35,270 nucleotides of DNA from Anaerolineae bacterium (GTDB taxonomy: Bacteria > Chloroflexota > Anaerolineae > Aggregatilineales > UBA3940): NCBI GenBank assembly GCA_016927375.1, contig JAFGMS010000037.1, positions 1-35,270 of the forward strand, written 5' to 3'. Below are positions 9,437-17,213 of the stretch, piece by piece; within the stretch, counting starts at the first letter, position 1, and the number at the start of each line of letters is the position of its first letter. The position numbers were made by a program, and so were the translations under genes. The notes under the pieces are model-generated. The model worked only from the letters and a program-made list of their open reading frames with translations, was not told the DNA's origin and made no database searches.

Positions 9437-10993
9437 TTATAGAGACGATGTTGGAAGCGTACCTAAAGGAGAGCCTCGCAGCGCAGCACGCATAGCCTGA
9501 CGATCATCCCAGGGATATTCAACCTCACCAAAACACATACTTTGCTCGTGCCCCTTGCCACAGCTAAGCACAATATCACCAGAACGAGCCATCTTCACAG
9601 CCTTGAAAATCGCCTCTCCTCGATCAGGCACGCGCCAGAATGTATCACCTTCTACACAGCCTTTTCGGACACAAGCAGCCGCCGTTGTAGCCATAATCTC
9701 CTCCAGAGATTCGGTGCGGGGGTCCTCCGCCGTAATCACCGTCAGGTCGGCCAGCTGCGCAGCGATATGTCCCATCATGACACGCTTTTCCGGGTCGCGC
9801 AGCCCGGCACAGCCAAAAACCACGATCACCCGCCCGGCTGGTGCGATCATGAGCCTGGCAGCCTCCAACGCACGACACAGCGCGTTGGGAGTATGGGCAA
9901 AATCCACAATCGCCAGAAAATCTTGCCCCTCATCAATACGCTCCATGCGGCCGGGAATGCCCTGGACTTTCTCGATACCAGACTTGATAGCTTGGAGAGA
10001 TATACCTAAGCCGTGTGTCGCCGTCATCGCAGCCAGCATATTACTGACGTTAAACTCCCCAACCAGCGCACTTTCAACAGCCAATGTCTGGTTGTCAACA
10101 TTAGCGACCAGATAAGTGGCAGCCGGCCCATAGTGAATCTCGTGGGCAAACGTATAGAGCCCAGGCTGCTCCCCGAGGGCATAACAGAATTGGTGATCGG
10201 CGGGGATACTGAGCAGGAACTCGGCACTGAGCGAGTCGTCCAGGTTGATCACCGCCAGCTTATCTGGGACTTGAGTCTTGCGAACTCCCTGCATAAGGCT
10301 CCGGAAAAGGCTGGCCTTCGCATCACGGTAATTCTCCCATGTGCCATGAAAATCGAGGTGCTCATGCTGGATATTGGTAACTACTGCCACATCAAAGTCG
10401 CAGGCCGCAACGCGATGCTGGGCCAGTCCATGTGAGGTTGCTTCCAGCACACAATGAGTCAACCCGGATTGCACCATACGATCAAGATAGCCCTGGACTT
10501 CCGGAGAAGTGGGTGTCGTAACATGCAAACCGGTGTCCATCTCTTCATCACCAAGCACAGCACTGACCGTGCTGATCATGCCGGCCTTGATCCCGGCCTC
10601 CTTGAGAATGCTGTAGATGAGGTTGGATGTGGTCGTTTTTCCATCCGTGCCGGTGACCCCAATCATCACCAGTTTGCGAGCAGGAAAATCCAGCCGGGCT
10701 GCCGCAAGATACGCCAGCGCTATACCCCCGTCAGCAACCTGGACGTAAGGAACTGAGCAGGCCACTTCAGCAAGAGACCGCTCACCTACGATCACTACTG
10801 CCCCTTGCTGTACCGCCGCCGGGATATAAGCGTGCCCATCAAAGGACTGTCCACTGCGAGCAACGAAGATTCCTCCAGGCTGAACCTTACGATTGTCTTC
10901 AACCACAGAGGCCGTAATCACCGGATCTGCTTTGACAGCGCTGCTATCGACAATACCGGGAACATGAGGCAAAAGCTCTGATAATAGCTTCAT
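9437..10993 (-). CDS. murE: UDP-N-acetylmuramyl-tripeptide synthetase (Mur ligase)
   Basis: An ATP-dependent Mur ligase of 518 residues that adds the third amino acid to UDP-MurNAc-L-Ala-D-Glu in the cytoplasm. The N-terminal domain recognises the UDP-sugar (DNRKVQPGGIFVA, GHAYIPAAVQQGA). The central ATPase has GVTGTDGKTTTSN, THVTTPTSPEVQ, EATSHGLAQHR and NIQHEHLDFHGTWENY. The C-terminal domain carries VVFGCAGLRDPEKR and ITAEDPRTESLEEI. The latter corresponds to the DNPR-type motif that reads the third amino acid. The Arg is kept, unlike in lysine-adding enzymes, but the first two positions are Glu-Asp. Diaminopimelate or ornithine are both possible. It stands alone, outside a dcw cluster, downstream of the ATP synthase genes. 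Confidence 0.93.
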   Translation of the reverse strand: MKLLSELLPHVPGIVDSSAVKADPVITASVVEDNRKVQPGGIFVARSGQSFDGHAYIPAAVQQGAVVIVGERSLAEVACSVPYVQVADGGIALAYLAAARLDFPARKLVMIGVTGTDGKTTTSNLIYSILKEAGIKAGMISTVSAVLGDEEMDTGLHVTTPTSPEVQGYLDRMVQSGLTHCVLEATSHGLAQHRVAACDFDVAVVTNIQHEHLDFHGTWENYRDAKASLFRSLMQGVRKTQVPDKLAVINLDDSLSAEFLLSIPADHQFCYALGEQPGLYTFAHEIHYGPAATYLVANVDNQTLAVESALVGEFNVSNMLAAMTATHGLGISLQAIKSGIEKVQGIPGRMERIDEGQDFLAIVDFAHTPNALCRALEAARLMIAPAGRVIVVFGCAGLRDPEKRVMMGHIAAQLADLTVITAEDPRTESLEEIMATTAAACVRKGCVEGDTFWRVPDRGEAIFKAVKMARSGDIVLSCGKGHEQSMCFGEVEYPWDDRQAMRAALRGSPLGTLPTSSL

Positions 10994-11050
10994 ACAGTGC
11001 CAATAAAATCCTCAGATAGAACATCGAAGGCAAAAAAGCTAACAAGATAA

Positions 11051-11075
11051 GACCCTCGGCGCAACACCCAGGGTC
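11051..11075 (-). terminator. Weak hairpin after the b-delta gene, possible terminator
   Basis: GACCCT (11051-11056) pairs with AGGGTC (11070-11075); on the minus strand the stem is followed by TTATCTTGTT and, further on, TTTTTT. It sits between the end of the ATP synthase genes and murE. The stem is short and the loop is 13 nt, so confidence is low. Confidence 0.35.
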
Positions 11076-11160
11076 ATCCACAATATGCTCCATCTCACCA
11101 TGGTGGATAAGAACAGTTCAAACCCGTTTGGGCGAAGAACACCTGCTCACCCAAGCATGC

Positions 11161-11871
11161 TCAAGACAATGAAGATCTCAATGCTGCTAACTGCTTGACA
11201 TAACTGTCATCAACTTGTTGACCATCGGCACGAACGATAACACCACCTAGAATGGCAGGATCAACCTTGAAAGTCACATCCTCCGTGCCGAATTCCTTCT
11301 CAAAGCGGCTTTGTTCGTCAGCCCTAAGCGGCACAGCAGTGATCACTGTCAGGCTGCCTGTCAGCTTTTTAGCATCTGGAGGGATATGAGTGAAAAAATC
11401 CTCAACAAGCTGGCGCTGACGATCCTCGTCGAGATTGGCTCCCAAAAGGCGGCTAGCCGCCGCCGTACTCAACGAGACAATCTGGCTGCGCATATCAGCC
11501 ATGACCCTATCGCGTTCACCAACAGCTCCCCGTCGAGCCTCCTCCACAACATATTGAGCCTCGGCCTGCGCCTTCGCTTTGATCTGGACGGCTTCCTCAT
11601 CAGCACGAGCGCGAGCTTCTCTAAGGATACGTTGAGCCTCGGCCTGCGCTTCATCGAGCAGTCTCTTTTTATCGGTTTCTGCACTGACGAGGGCTTCTTC
11701 GGCCGCGCGAGCATTACGAAGCCCCTCGGCAATGCGCTCACGGCGCCGCTGAAGCATATCGGCGATGGGTTTATAGGCCAGCACACGCAAAAGGACGATC
11801 ATCAACAAAAGATTCGCGATGTTGGCAATAAGCAGCCCCAGGTTAATACCGAGCTTACCTAATGCATCCAA
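11161..11871 (-). CDS. atpF: ATP synthase subunit b fused to the C-terminal part of delta
   Basis: A 236-residue peripheral-stalk protein. Residues about 1-30 form the single membrane helix of subunit b (LGLLIANIANLLLMIVLLRVLAYKPI), and 35-150 form a long charged coiled coil with Ala/Glu/Arg repeats. From about 170 the sequence matches the C-terminal part of subunit delta (OSCP): SLTVITAVPLRADEQSRFEKEF, then VDPAILGGVIVRADGQQVDDS and a final KQLAALRSSL helix. The helical N-terminal delta domain that normally contacts subunit alpha (about 100 residues) is missing. Mycobacterial b-delta fusions keep it. The start is TTG with GGAG upstream; 27 nt separate it from atpE. No F1 genes follow. Confidence 0.88.
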   Translation of the reverse strand: MDALGKLGINLGLLIANIANLLLMIVLLRVLAYKPIADMLQRRRERIAEGLRNARAAEEALVSAETDKKRLLDEAQAEAQRILREARARADEEAVQIKAKAQAEAQYVVEEARRGAVGERDRVMADMRSQIVSLSTAAASRLLGANLDEDRQRQLVEDFFTHIPPDAKKLTGSLTVITAVPLRADEQSRFEKEFGTEDVTFKVDPAILGGVIVRADGQQVDDSYVKQLAALRSSLS

Positions 11872-11898
11872 GCCTCATTCTCCTCAATTTTATAAGAC

Positions 11899-12147
11899 CT
11901 ATCCGCCGCCAACAAAGATAAGAACCAACGCAACGACCAGAGCGTAAATCGCTATAGCTTCGTTGAGAGCTATAGCAAGAATCATGTTCGTCTGGATTAG
12001 GGGAGCTGCTTCAGGGTTGCGGCCAATAGACTGCATGGCACCGTAAGCCAACAGCCCAATACCAACGGCTGGCCCTAATGTACCGAAGGCAATCGCCAGG
12101 GCCGCGCCTATCATTTGTGCAACTTTGACCAATTCACCTGGTTCCAT
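11899..12147 (-). CDS. atpE: ATP synthase F0 subunit c
   Basis: An 82-residue proteolipid that forms the rotor ring. Two membrane helices flank a polar loop with the RNPEA motif (SIGRNPEAAP). Helix 1 is glycine-rich (GPAVGIGLLAYG). Helix 2 carries the ion-binding glutamate in ILAIALNEAIAIYALV. The residues that mark sodium-binding rings are absent: no Gln in the VGIG position of helix 1, and Ala instead of Ser/Thr after the Glu, so proton coupling is inferred. ATG 12147 is chosen for its upstream GGAG and standard length; an extension to 12198 would run into atpB. It lies between atpB and the b-delta gene in one operon. Confidence 0.95.
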   Translation of the reverse strand: MEPGELVKVAQMIGAALAIAFGTLGPAVGIGLLAYGAMQSIGRNPEAAPLIQTNMILAIALNEAIAIYALVVALVLIFVGGG

Positions 12148-12198
12148 TGTCTCTCCGTTCTTCCTCCTTGCAACAAGCTGGACAATTATCGTTCTCAC

Positions 12199-13329
12199 TC
12201 ATTCATGCTTGGCAGAGTGATCGCCATGGCCGGATACTGCCACACCGGTAAATACCAGGCACAGCATCATGAATACGAGTGCCTGCAACACCCCAATCAA
12301 GATCTCCAGCAAATAAAAGATCAATGGCAAGCCAATCGGAACGAGGTAGGCAATCACAAGCAACAGCACCGCACCGGCAAAGATGTTACCAAACAAACGC
12401 AAGCTCAGAGAGAGAACTTTCAGACCTTCCGAAAGCACTTCGAGCCAGCTTACCCCCAACTCAATCCAACCCAAAAAACCCTTTGAAAGGGCAGGTAGAT
12501 TGAAAAACTTGAAGAAATAACTGGGTCCCAGTGCCATCACGCCGAAAATCTGGACTGTAACCATGGTCACGACAGCCAGCGCGAGTGTGACATTCAAGTC
12601 TGTAGTAGCAGTCCGCAAGAAGGGAGTCACGACCACGCGCAAACCTGTATTTGCGCTCTCGCCGTCAGCGTGAGCTTCCTTACCACCTTCCCCATGTCCT
12701 GGACAGGGCACCAGGGATGCTTCAGCTTTGGGGAAAAGGGTGCTGTCCTCAAAACCCAATCGGTAAATACCTCCACCCATTGCCACCGGAGCAAATCCCT
12801 TGAGCGGCGGCTCGCCATCCGGATCGGCACAATGCATCACTCCAACAGAGTCTACAAGCGGCACAAAGTGCATCCAGTTTGCAGTGAGCACCAACAGGAA
12901 GATTGTCGCCGCGATAGGAAAGATTTTCGGCGCCCATTTAGCACCCACGATTTGTCTAGCCAGGCCAGATATATATTCAATAATAGCCTCGAAGGTATTC
13001 TGCCAGCCCTTGGGAACCAGCAGATCATCATCTTGGGCATCAAGAGCCTTAGGATTGTGTTCCCAACGCTTGAGCCGCCGCCGGGCCATGAAACCAGCAA
13101 CAGCCGCCAGCACCAAAAGAACAACATCGGCTAACAGCATGGAGGTAAAGGTATTAGTCAGATAGAAACCGGGAATACCCAGAATGGGCTGTCCCGTCAG
13201 CCTCTCAGCCGATAACTGAATGTGAGGAAAGGCTACAGGGATGCCCAGCAAAGGCAAGCCAAGCGTCGGCAGTACGCACAAGAATATACCGGCACCAAAA
13301 AATAGAATAGCTCCAAGGAGATTCTTCAA
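12199..13329 (-). CDS. atpB: ATP synthase F0 subunit a with enlarged extracytoplasmic loop
   Basis: The stator channel subunit of F0, 376 residues, against roughly 230-290 in most bacteria. The essential arginine is in LSLSLRLFGNIFAG, and the C-terminal helices (LIFYLLEILIGVLQALVFMML) are typical. After the helix with FLLVLTANWMHFVPLVD there is a long hydrophilic insert of about 75 residues, rich in Gly, Pro, His and Glu, containing two cysteines (MHCADP and VPCPGH) that could form a disulfide outside the membrane. The N terminus is also extended by a hydrophobic segment. The start is TTG behind a GAGGAG; no in-frame ATG is available upstream. It is followed closely by atpE. Confidence 0.94.
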   Translation of the reverse strand: MKNLLGAILFFGAGIFLCVLPTLGLPLLGIPVAFPHIQLSAERLTGQPILGIPGFYLTNTFTSMLLADVVLLVLAAVAGFMARRRLKRWEHNPKALDAQDDDLLVPKGWQNTFEAIIEYISGLARQIVGAKWAPKIFPIAATIFLLVLTANWMHFVPLVDSVGVMHCADPDGEPPLKGFAPVAMGGGIYRLGFEDSTLFPKAEASLVPCPGHGEGGKEAHADGESANTGLRVVVTPFLRTATTDLNVTLALAVVTMVTVQIFGVMALGPSYFFKFFNLPALSKGFLGWIELGVSWLEVLSEGLKVLSLSLRLFGNIFAGAVLLLVIAYLVPIGLPLIFYLLEILIGVLQALVFMMLCLVFTGVAVSGHGDHSAKHE

Positions 13330-13364
13330 ACAGTCTACTCCTCGTCAGACGTACAAATTGCTGG

Positions 13365-13640
13365 CTAAGAATTCCTATCTTCAGTACGTTGGCGATACCG
13401 GCGCTCTGCGGCTCGCGCCGCCGAAACGACAGAGTAAACCATAAACAGCAGCCCGATGATTACACTGGCTACCACAAGCAGCAACAGCATCCAAGGTTTT
13501 GTGCCCAGCCAGCGATCCAGTTCCCGGCCAACCAAAATCGCTACAATGACCAGAACAGGTATTGCGCACCCCACTCCACCAACGCCGGTCCCAACAATCA
13601 CCAAGCCCGGTGGAAGCACTTTGTTATCATCATCAGCCAT
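13365..13640 (-). CDS. AtpI/AtpQ-like F0 accessory protein
   Basis: A 91-residue protein with two membrane helices (VIVGTGVGGVGCAIPVLVIVAILVG and PWMLLLLVVASVIIGLLFMVYSVV) joined by a GRELDRWLGT turn and ending in a charged Arg/Glu-rich tail. The length, the GRxLDxxLGT turn and the place directly before atpB fit the AtpI / F0F1-ATPase gene 1 (AtpQ) families that assist c-ring assembly or magnesium uptake. Which branch it belongs to is uncertain. It is the first gene of the atp set, 107 nt after nuoN, so co-transcription with the nuo genes is possible. Confidence 0.8.
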   Translation of the reverse strand: MADDDNKVLPPGLVIVGTGVGGVGCAIPVLVIVAILVGRELDRWLGTKPWMLLLLVVASVIIGLLFMVYSVVSAARAAERRYRQRTEDRNS

Positions 13641-13747
13641 TCAATCTAGCCCGGTACACCAAAACAGCAATAGCTTTTCATTAGGGTATCACAAAAATCC
13701 GATGACTCAAAGTACGCGCGACCATCAAGGAGCAAGCACAGGGGGGA

Positions 13748-15247
13748 TTACGGCACCATGGCCGTAACATTTTGCGCTGCTGCAAGCGCCCAGGCCAACC
13801 ATGGCCCGGCAACGGTACCAATGATGAGAATACCTGCCCCCGTGATCGCGAGCACGATGGTGGGGGCCTGCGCAGCCCGGATCGGGCTGGTATCTTCCGT
13901 TTCGTCTACATACATGACTTTGATAACCGTCAGGTAGTAGTACAAAGCAACAATTGCGTTTAACACAGCTAGAATGGCCAACCAGACATAACCGGCCTCA
14001 ACTGCCGCTGAGAACAAGAAGAACTTGCCAAAGAAACCCGCAAGCGGCGGCACGCCGCCCAGTGACAATAGCGCCAACACCATACCCAAGGCCAGGCACG
14101 GCGAGCGCCGTGACAGCCCTGCAAAGCCCTTGATCTCATCACTGCCGGTCGCGCTGCTGACGATAATCACCACCGTGAAAGCGGTAATGTTGGTGAGAAC
14201 GTACATGAACATGTAGAAAGCCACCGAGGCAACACCCAAATCGCTCTGCAAAGCAATCACGCCCATCAAGGTATAGCCGGCCTGTGCCACCGAGCTGTAA
14301 GCCAGCATACGCTTGATATCGCGCTGGACCAGGGCCAACAGATTACCCAATGTCATGGTGATGGCTGCAACCGCCGCTAATATGCTCGTCCAGAGTGGGA
14401 CGACTGCATCAGGCCACGCCGCCCCGAAAACACGCACCAGAAGCGCGAAGCTGGCCGCTTTGCTGGCGGTGGAAATGAACGCAGTTGCCGGTGTGGGCGC
14501 TCCCTGGTAAACATCGGGGGTCCAAAAATGGAACGGTACAGCAGCAATCTTGAAGCCAAAACCGGCCACCAGGAACAAGAGCGCCAATGCCAGCGCAAAA
14601 CTGCCGTTGGTGCCATCGAGTAACTGCCGGCCAAGCGGCTCAGCCAGAGCATAGATGTTGGTGACACCTGTAAAGCCATACAGCAGGCTGAGGCCATAAA
14701 GGAAAAGCCCGGCAGTGAAGGCACCGAAGAGATAATACTTGAGACCTGCTTCAGCACTCGCAGGGGTATCGCGGAGATAACCGGCCAGGACATACAGGCT
14801 GATCGACGTTGTCTCCAGCGCCAGGAAAACCATGATCAGGTCGCTGGCGGCGCTCATCAGGCTCATCCCCATCGTTGCAACCAATACGATGGCATGAAAT
14901 TCTCCCTGCTGCCCGACTTTGGGCACGTCCAGTGCAATAAGGCAGGTGAGGCCGCCGGCAAGCAGCACCATGGTACGGAATATCAGCGCCAGCATATCGT
15001 AGCGCAGCATCCCACCCAACACAGGTTGGGCGAAAGCCTCGTTATTTACCATACCTAAGCCAACGACCAGATTGGCAGCCATCACAATAAAAGCCCCAAC
15101 GGCCGCGATGATCCCTGCCGGGCGCCTGCGGGATGGACCGAGAAACAGATCGGCACTGAGGACAATCAGCAGCAGGATGAGCAGCCCGATCTCAGGCAGG
15201 ATGGGGGCAGCAATCTGGTAAAACGGAATACTCTCAGTACCAAACAC
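13748..15247 (-). CDS. nuoN: Complex I subunit N (antiporter-like)
   Basis: A 499-residue membrane subunit with about 14 helices, one of the proton-pumping antiporter-like subunits of NADH:quinone oxidoreductase. Recognisable parts are FLALETTSISLYVLAGY (the key glutamate of helix 5), VPFHFWTPDVYQGAPTPATAFISTASKAASFALLVRVF (helices 7-8), DIKRMLAYSSVAQAGYTLMG (helix 10-11 region) and LSLGGVPPLAGFFGKFF (helix 12). The start is GTG 15247, whose G is the last base of the preceding nuoM stop (TAGTG), with GGGAGG 7 nt upstream. Longer reading to 15340 would overlap nuoM by 94 bp and is rejected. The frame ends inside a small GTTACGGC/GCCGTAA hairpin. Confidence 0.95.
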   Translation of the reverse strand: MFGTESIPFYQIAAPILPEIGLLILLLIVLSADLFLGPSRRRPAGIIAAVGAFIVMAANLVVGLGMVNNEAFAQPVLGGMLRYDMLALIFRTMVLLAGGLTCLIALDVPKVGQQGEFHAIVLVATMGMSLMSAASDLIMVFLALETTSISLYVLAGYLRDTPASAEAGLKYYLFGAFTAGLFLYGLSLLYGFTGVTNIYALAEPLGRQLLDGTNGSFALALALLFLVAGFGFKIAAVPFHFWTPDVYQGAPTPATAFISTASKAASFALLVRVFGAAWPDAVVPLWTSILAAVAAITMTLGNLLALVQRDIKRMLAYSSVAQAGYTLMGVIALQSDLGVASVAFYMFMYVLTNITAFTVVIIVSSATGSDEIKGFAGLSRRSPCLALGMVLALLSLGGVPPLAGFFGKFFLFSAAVEAGYVWLAILAVLNAIVALYYYLTVIKVMYVDETEDTSPIRAAQAPTIVLAITGAGILIIGTVAGPWLAWALAAAQNVTAMVP

Positions 15248-16890
15248 TAAGCACCTCCCAACAGGCGAGCTATCGGTTCCATTCCGGCAGTCACCATGGT
15301 TTCCATAATGGGTGGGTATAAGCCGACCGCGACCAGCCAAAAGGCAAGAATGGCAAGCGCCACCTTATCGAGGACGGTCACATCGCCGATATGATCGTGC
15401 CACTTGTCCTCTTCAAACTCGCCAAAGAACACACGCTGTATGACCCGCAGCACATAGGCCGCCGTTATCACAATACCCAGAACGGCAAAGATAGCGATTA
15501 CGGCATAGTAGCGGGCAGGCTGCCCGCCGGGCAGCGTCACCGACGAAGCGGCCTGCCATAACCCCTGAAGGATCGGAAACTCGGCCACAAAGCCGGACAA
15601 GCCCGGCATCCCCATGCTGACCAAACCACCGATGATAAAAGCACCTGCCACCAACGGCATCCTCTGGGCAAAGCCGCCCAGAGAGGGAATATCACGGGTA
15701 TGGGCACGGTCATAAACCATTCCGACACAGGCAAAGAACAGTGCCGTCATCACGCCGTGGCTGAACATTTGCAATCCTGCCCCAGTCATACCTCTCAGGT
15801 TCATCGTCGCGAATCCCATACTGACCAGGCCCATGTGCGAAACAGAAGAGAAGCCGATCACATATTTGAAGTCTCGCTGCACCATGGCAATCAATGATCC
15901 ATAAACCACATTGACCAATGACAGGCCGATCAGCCAGGGTAGATGGGTGAGCGCGCCCTCCGGCAGCAGCGTCACACCGACGCGCAGCGCCGCATAAGCT
16001 CCCATCTTCATCAGGACACCGGCGTGGATCATCGAAACGGCAGTTGGTGCAGCGACGTGTCCATCAGGGCTCCAGTTATGGAAGGGGAAGACGCCGGCCA
16101 GGACGCCAAATCCCAGGAAGATAAAGGGAAACCAGGCTTTGGCAAAGCTCACCATGCCGCCGCCCAGCGCAGCAGGTAAGGAAACATAAGGCTTGTCAAA
16201 GACACCGGCATCCCGGGCGGCCATCAGATCCTTGATATCAAAACTGGCCGTTATACCTGCCCCTTGAACGAGGAAATACATGGCGATCACGCCGACCAGG
16301 GCAACCACCGAGCCGACCAGGATATAAAGCGTCAGCTTCATGGCTGCATACTCACGGGTGACTTTCCAGCCCCAGGTGGCGATCAGGATGTACATGGGGA
16401 AGATGGCCAGCTCGTAAAAGAAGAACAGCTGGAAGATGTCGAGGGAAACGAAGACGCCATAGACACCGGCCACCAGCAGCATAAAGAAGGCAAAGAATTC
16501 GCGCGGGCGATCATCGATGCCCCATGAGATCAGCACCCCGCAAAAGGAGGCCAACCCGGTCAGCAGCACCATCGGCGCGCTGACACCATCGACACCCAAA
16601 TGGTAGCTGATGCCGATCTGAGGCACCCAGGTCCAGGGCCCATCCTCAACAAAAAACCCTGTCTGCCCGGCAGCATAAGCCTGGTTGACCATGAAGTAGA
16701 CCGCCAGGCCCAATATCAGGCTGATAAAGGTCGCCGCAGCCGCTATGGAGCGGATCGCTGTCCGCAAAGAGGCGATACGCGCCTTATCTTTGCGCGGATC
16801 CAACCTGCCCTCGTCGGGCATCAAAAACAGGATCACCGCCGCCACAATGGGCGCGAAAGTAATAATCGTCAGGAGGAAAGGAGAGTTCAT
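15247..16890 (-). CDS. nuoM: Complex I subunit M, second copy
   Basis: A 547-residue antiporter-like NuoM paralogue. It has the helix-5 glutamate in FFYELAIFPMYILI, and PFHNWSPDGHVAAPTAVSMIHAGVLMKMGAYAALR for helices 7-8 (the more usual NuoM has PFHTWLPDAHTEAPT), then DFKYVIGFSSVSHMGLV and SMGMPGLSGFVAEF. It differs clearly from the NuoM at 17214-18803, so it is an old duplication rather than a recent copy. Both keep the predicted pumping residues. The stop shares one base with the nuoN start. GAGGATAACTT precedes the ATG. Two NuoM genes are the hallmark of '2M' complex I. Confidence 0.93.
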   Translation of the reverse strand: MNSPFLLTIITFAPIVAAVILFLMPDEGRLDPRKDKARIASLRTAIRSIAAAATFISLILGLAVYFMVNQAYAAGQTGFFVEDGPWTWVPQIGISYHLGVDGVSAPMVLLTGLASFCGVLISWGIDDRPREFFAFFMLLVAGVYGVFVSLDIFQLFFFYELAIFPMYILIATWGWKVTREYAAMKLTLYILVGSVVALVGVIAMYFLVQGAGITASFDIKDLMAARDAGVFDKPYVSLPAALGGGMVSFAKAWFPFIFLGFGVLAGVFPFHNWSPDGHVAAPTAVSMIHAGVLMKMGAYAALRVGVTLLPEGALTHLPWLIGLSLVNVVYGSLIAMVQRDFKYVIGFSSVSHMGLVSMGFATMNLRGMTGAGLQMFSHGVMTALFFACVGMVYDRAHTRDIPSLGGFAQRMPLVAGAFIIGGLVSMGMPGLSGFVAEFPILQGLWQAASSVTLPGGQPARYYAVIAIFAVLGIVITAAYVLRVIQRVFFGEFEEDKWHDHIGDVTVLDKVALAILAFWLVAVGLYPPIMETMVTAGMEPIARLLGGA

Positions 16891-16910
16891 AAGTTATCCT
16901 CTATGCTCAA

Positions 16911-16959
16911 GCAGTCAGCTATCAGCAATCAGCTTATAGCATATCGTTTATGGCTAAAG
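16911..16959. repeat. Degenerate heptamer repeat, 7 units, upstream of second nuoM
   Basis: Seven consecutive 7-bp units (GCAGTCA, GCTATCA, GCAATCA, GCTTATA, GCATATC, GTTTATG, GCTAAAG). The same GCTTATA-type family recurs in other gaps of this window. Confidence 0.75.
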
Positions 16960-16964
16960 ACCTT

Positions 16965-17183
16965 TCATTCAGTGGGCAACATCTGATACTCGACAGCATA
17001 CGGATCTTCAACCCGCTGCGATGCGCTCAGAATCTCGATGCCAATGAGATTGCCGTCTATACCATAGTCCAAGATAATGTCCGGCCGGACTTCAGCACTC
17101 TCCGCAATAGGAAAGTTGGCCAGTTCGATGCGCAAAACGTCGACCTCAAGATCATAAGTTACTCGCACCGCAAGAGCACCCAC
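16965..17183 (-). CDS. DUF2283 family protein inside the nuo operon
   Basis: A 67-72 residue protein matching the DUF2283 pattern: VTYDLEVDVLRIEL, then ESAEVRPDIILDYGIDGNLIGIEILSAS. The function of the family is unknown; members are often encoded next to RelE-like DUF4258 proteins as possible toxin-antitoxin pairs. No such partner is visible here: the neighbours are nuoM on both sides. The start is either GTG 17183 or GTG 17168; the second gives MRVTYDL, closer to relatives. Its insertion between two nuoM genes, with a heptamer repeat after it, suggests a later insertion into the operon. Confidence 0.72.
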   Translation of the reverse strand: MGALAVRVTYDLEVDVLRIELANFPIAESAEVRPDIILDYGIDGNLIGIEILSASQRVEDPYAVEYQMLPTE

Positions 17184-17213
17184 TCAAATATCAAATGCAC
17201 AATATCAAATCCG

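Noticed and set aside
11074-11110. Two DnaA-box-like sites (TCATCCACA and, on the other strand, TTATCCACC)
   Set aside because: Each has one mismatch to TTATCCACA, there are only two, and no AT-rich unwinding region or dnaA/dnaN gene is near; chance is likely.
11899-12147. Sodium-coupled c-ring
   Set aside because: The Gln in helix 1 and the Ser/Thr after the helix-2 Glu, typical of sodium binding, are absent.
13641-13747. Promoter for the atp genes in the nuoN-atpI gap
   Set aside because: The best minus-strand pair (TTGCTG and TAGATT) is a poor match, so read-through from nuo cannot be excluded.
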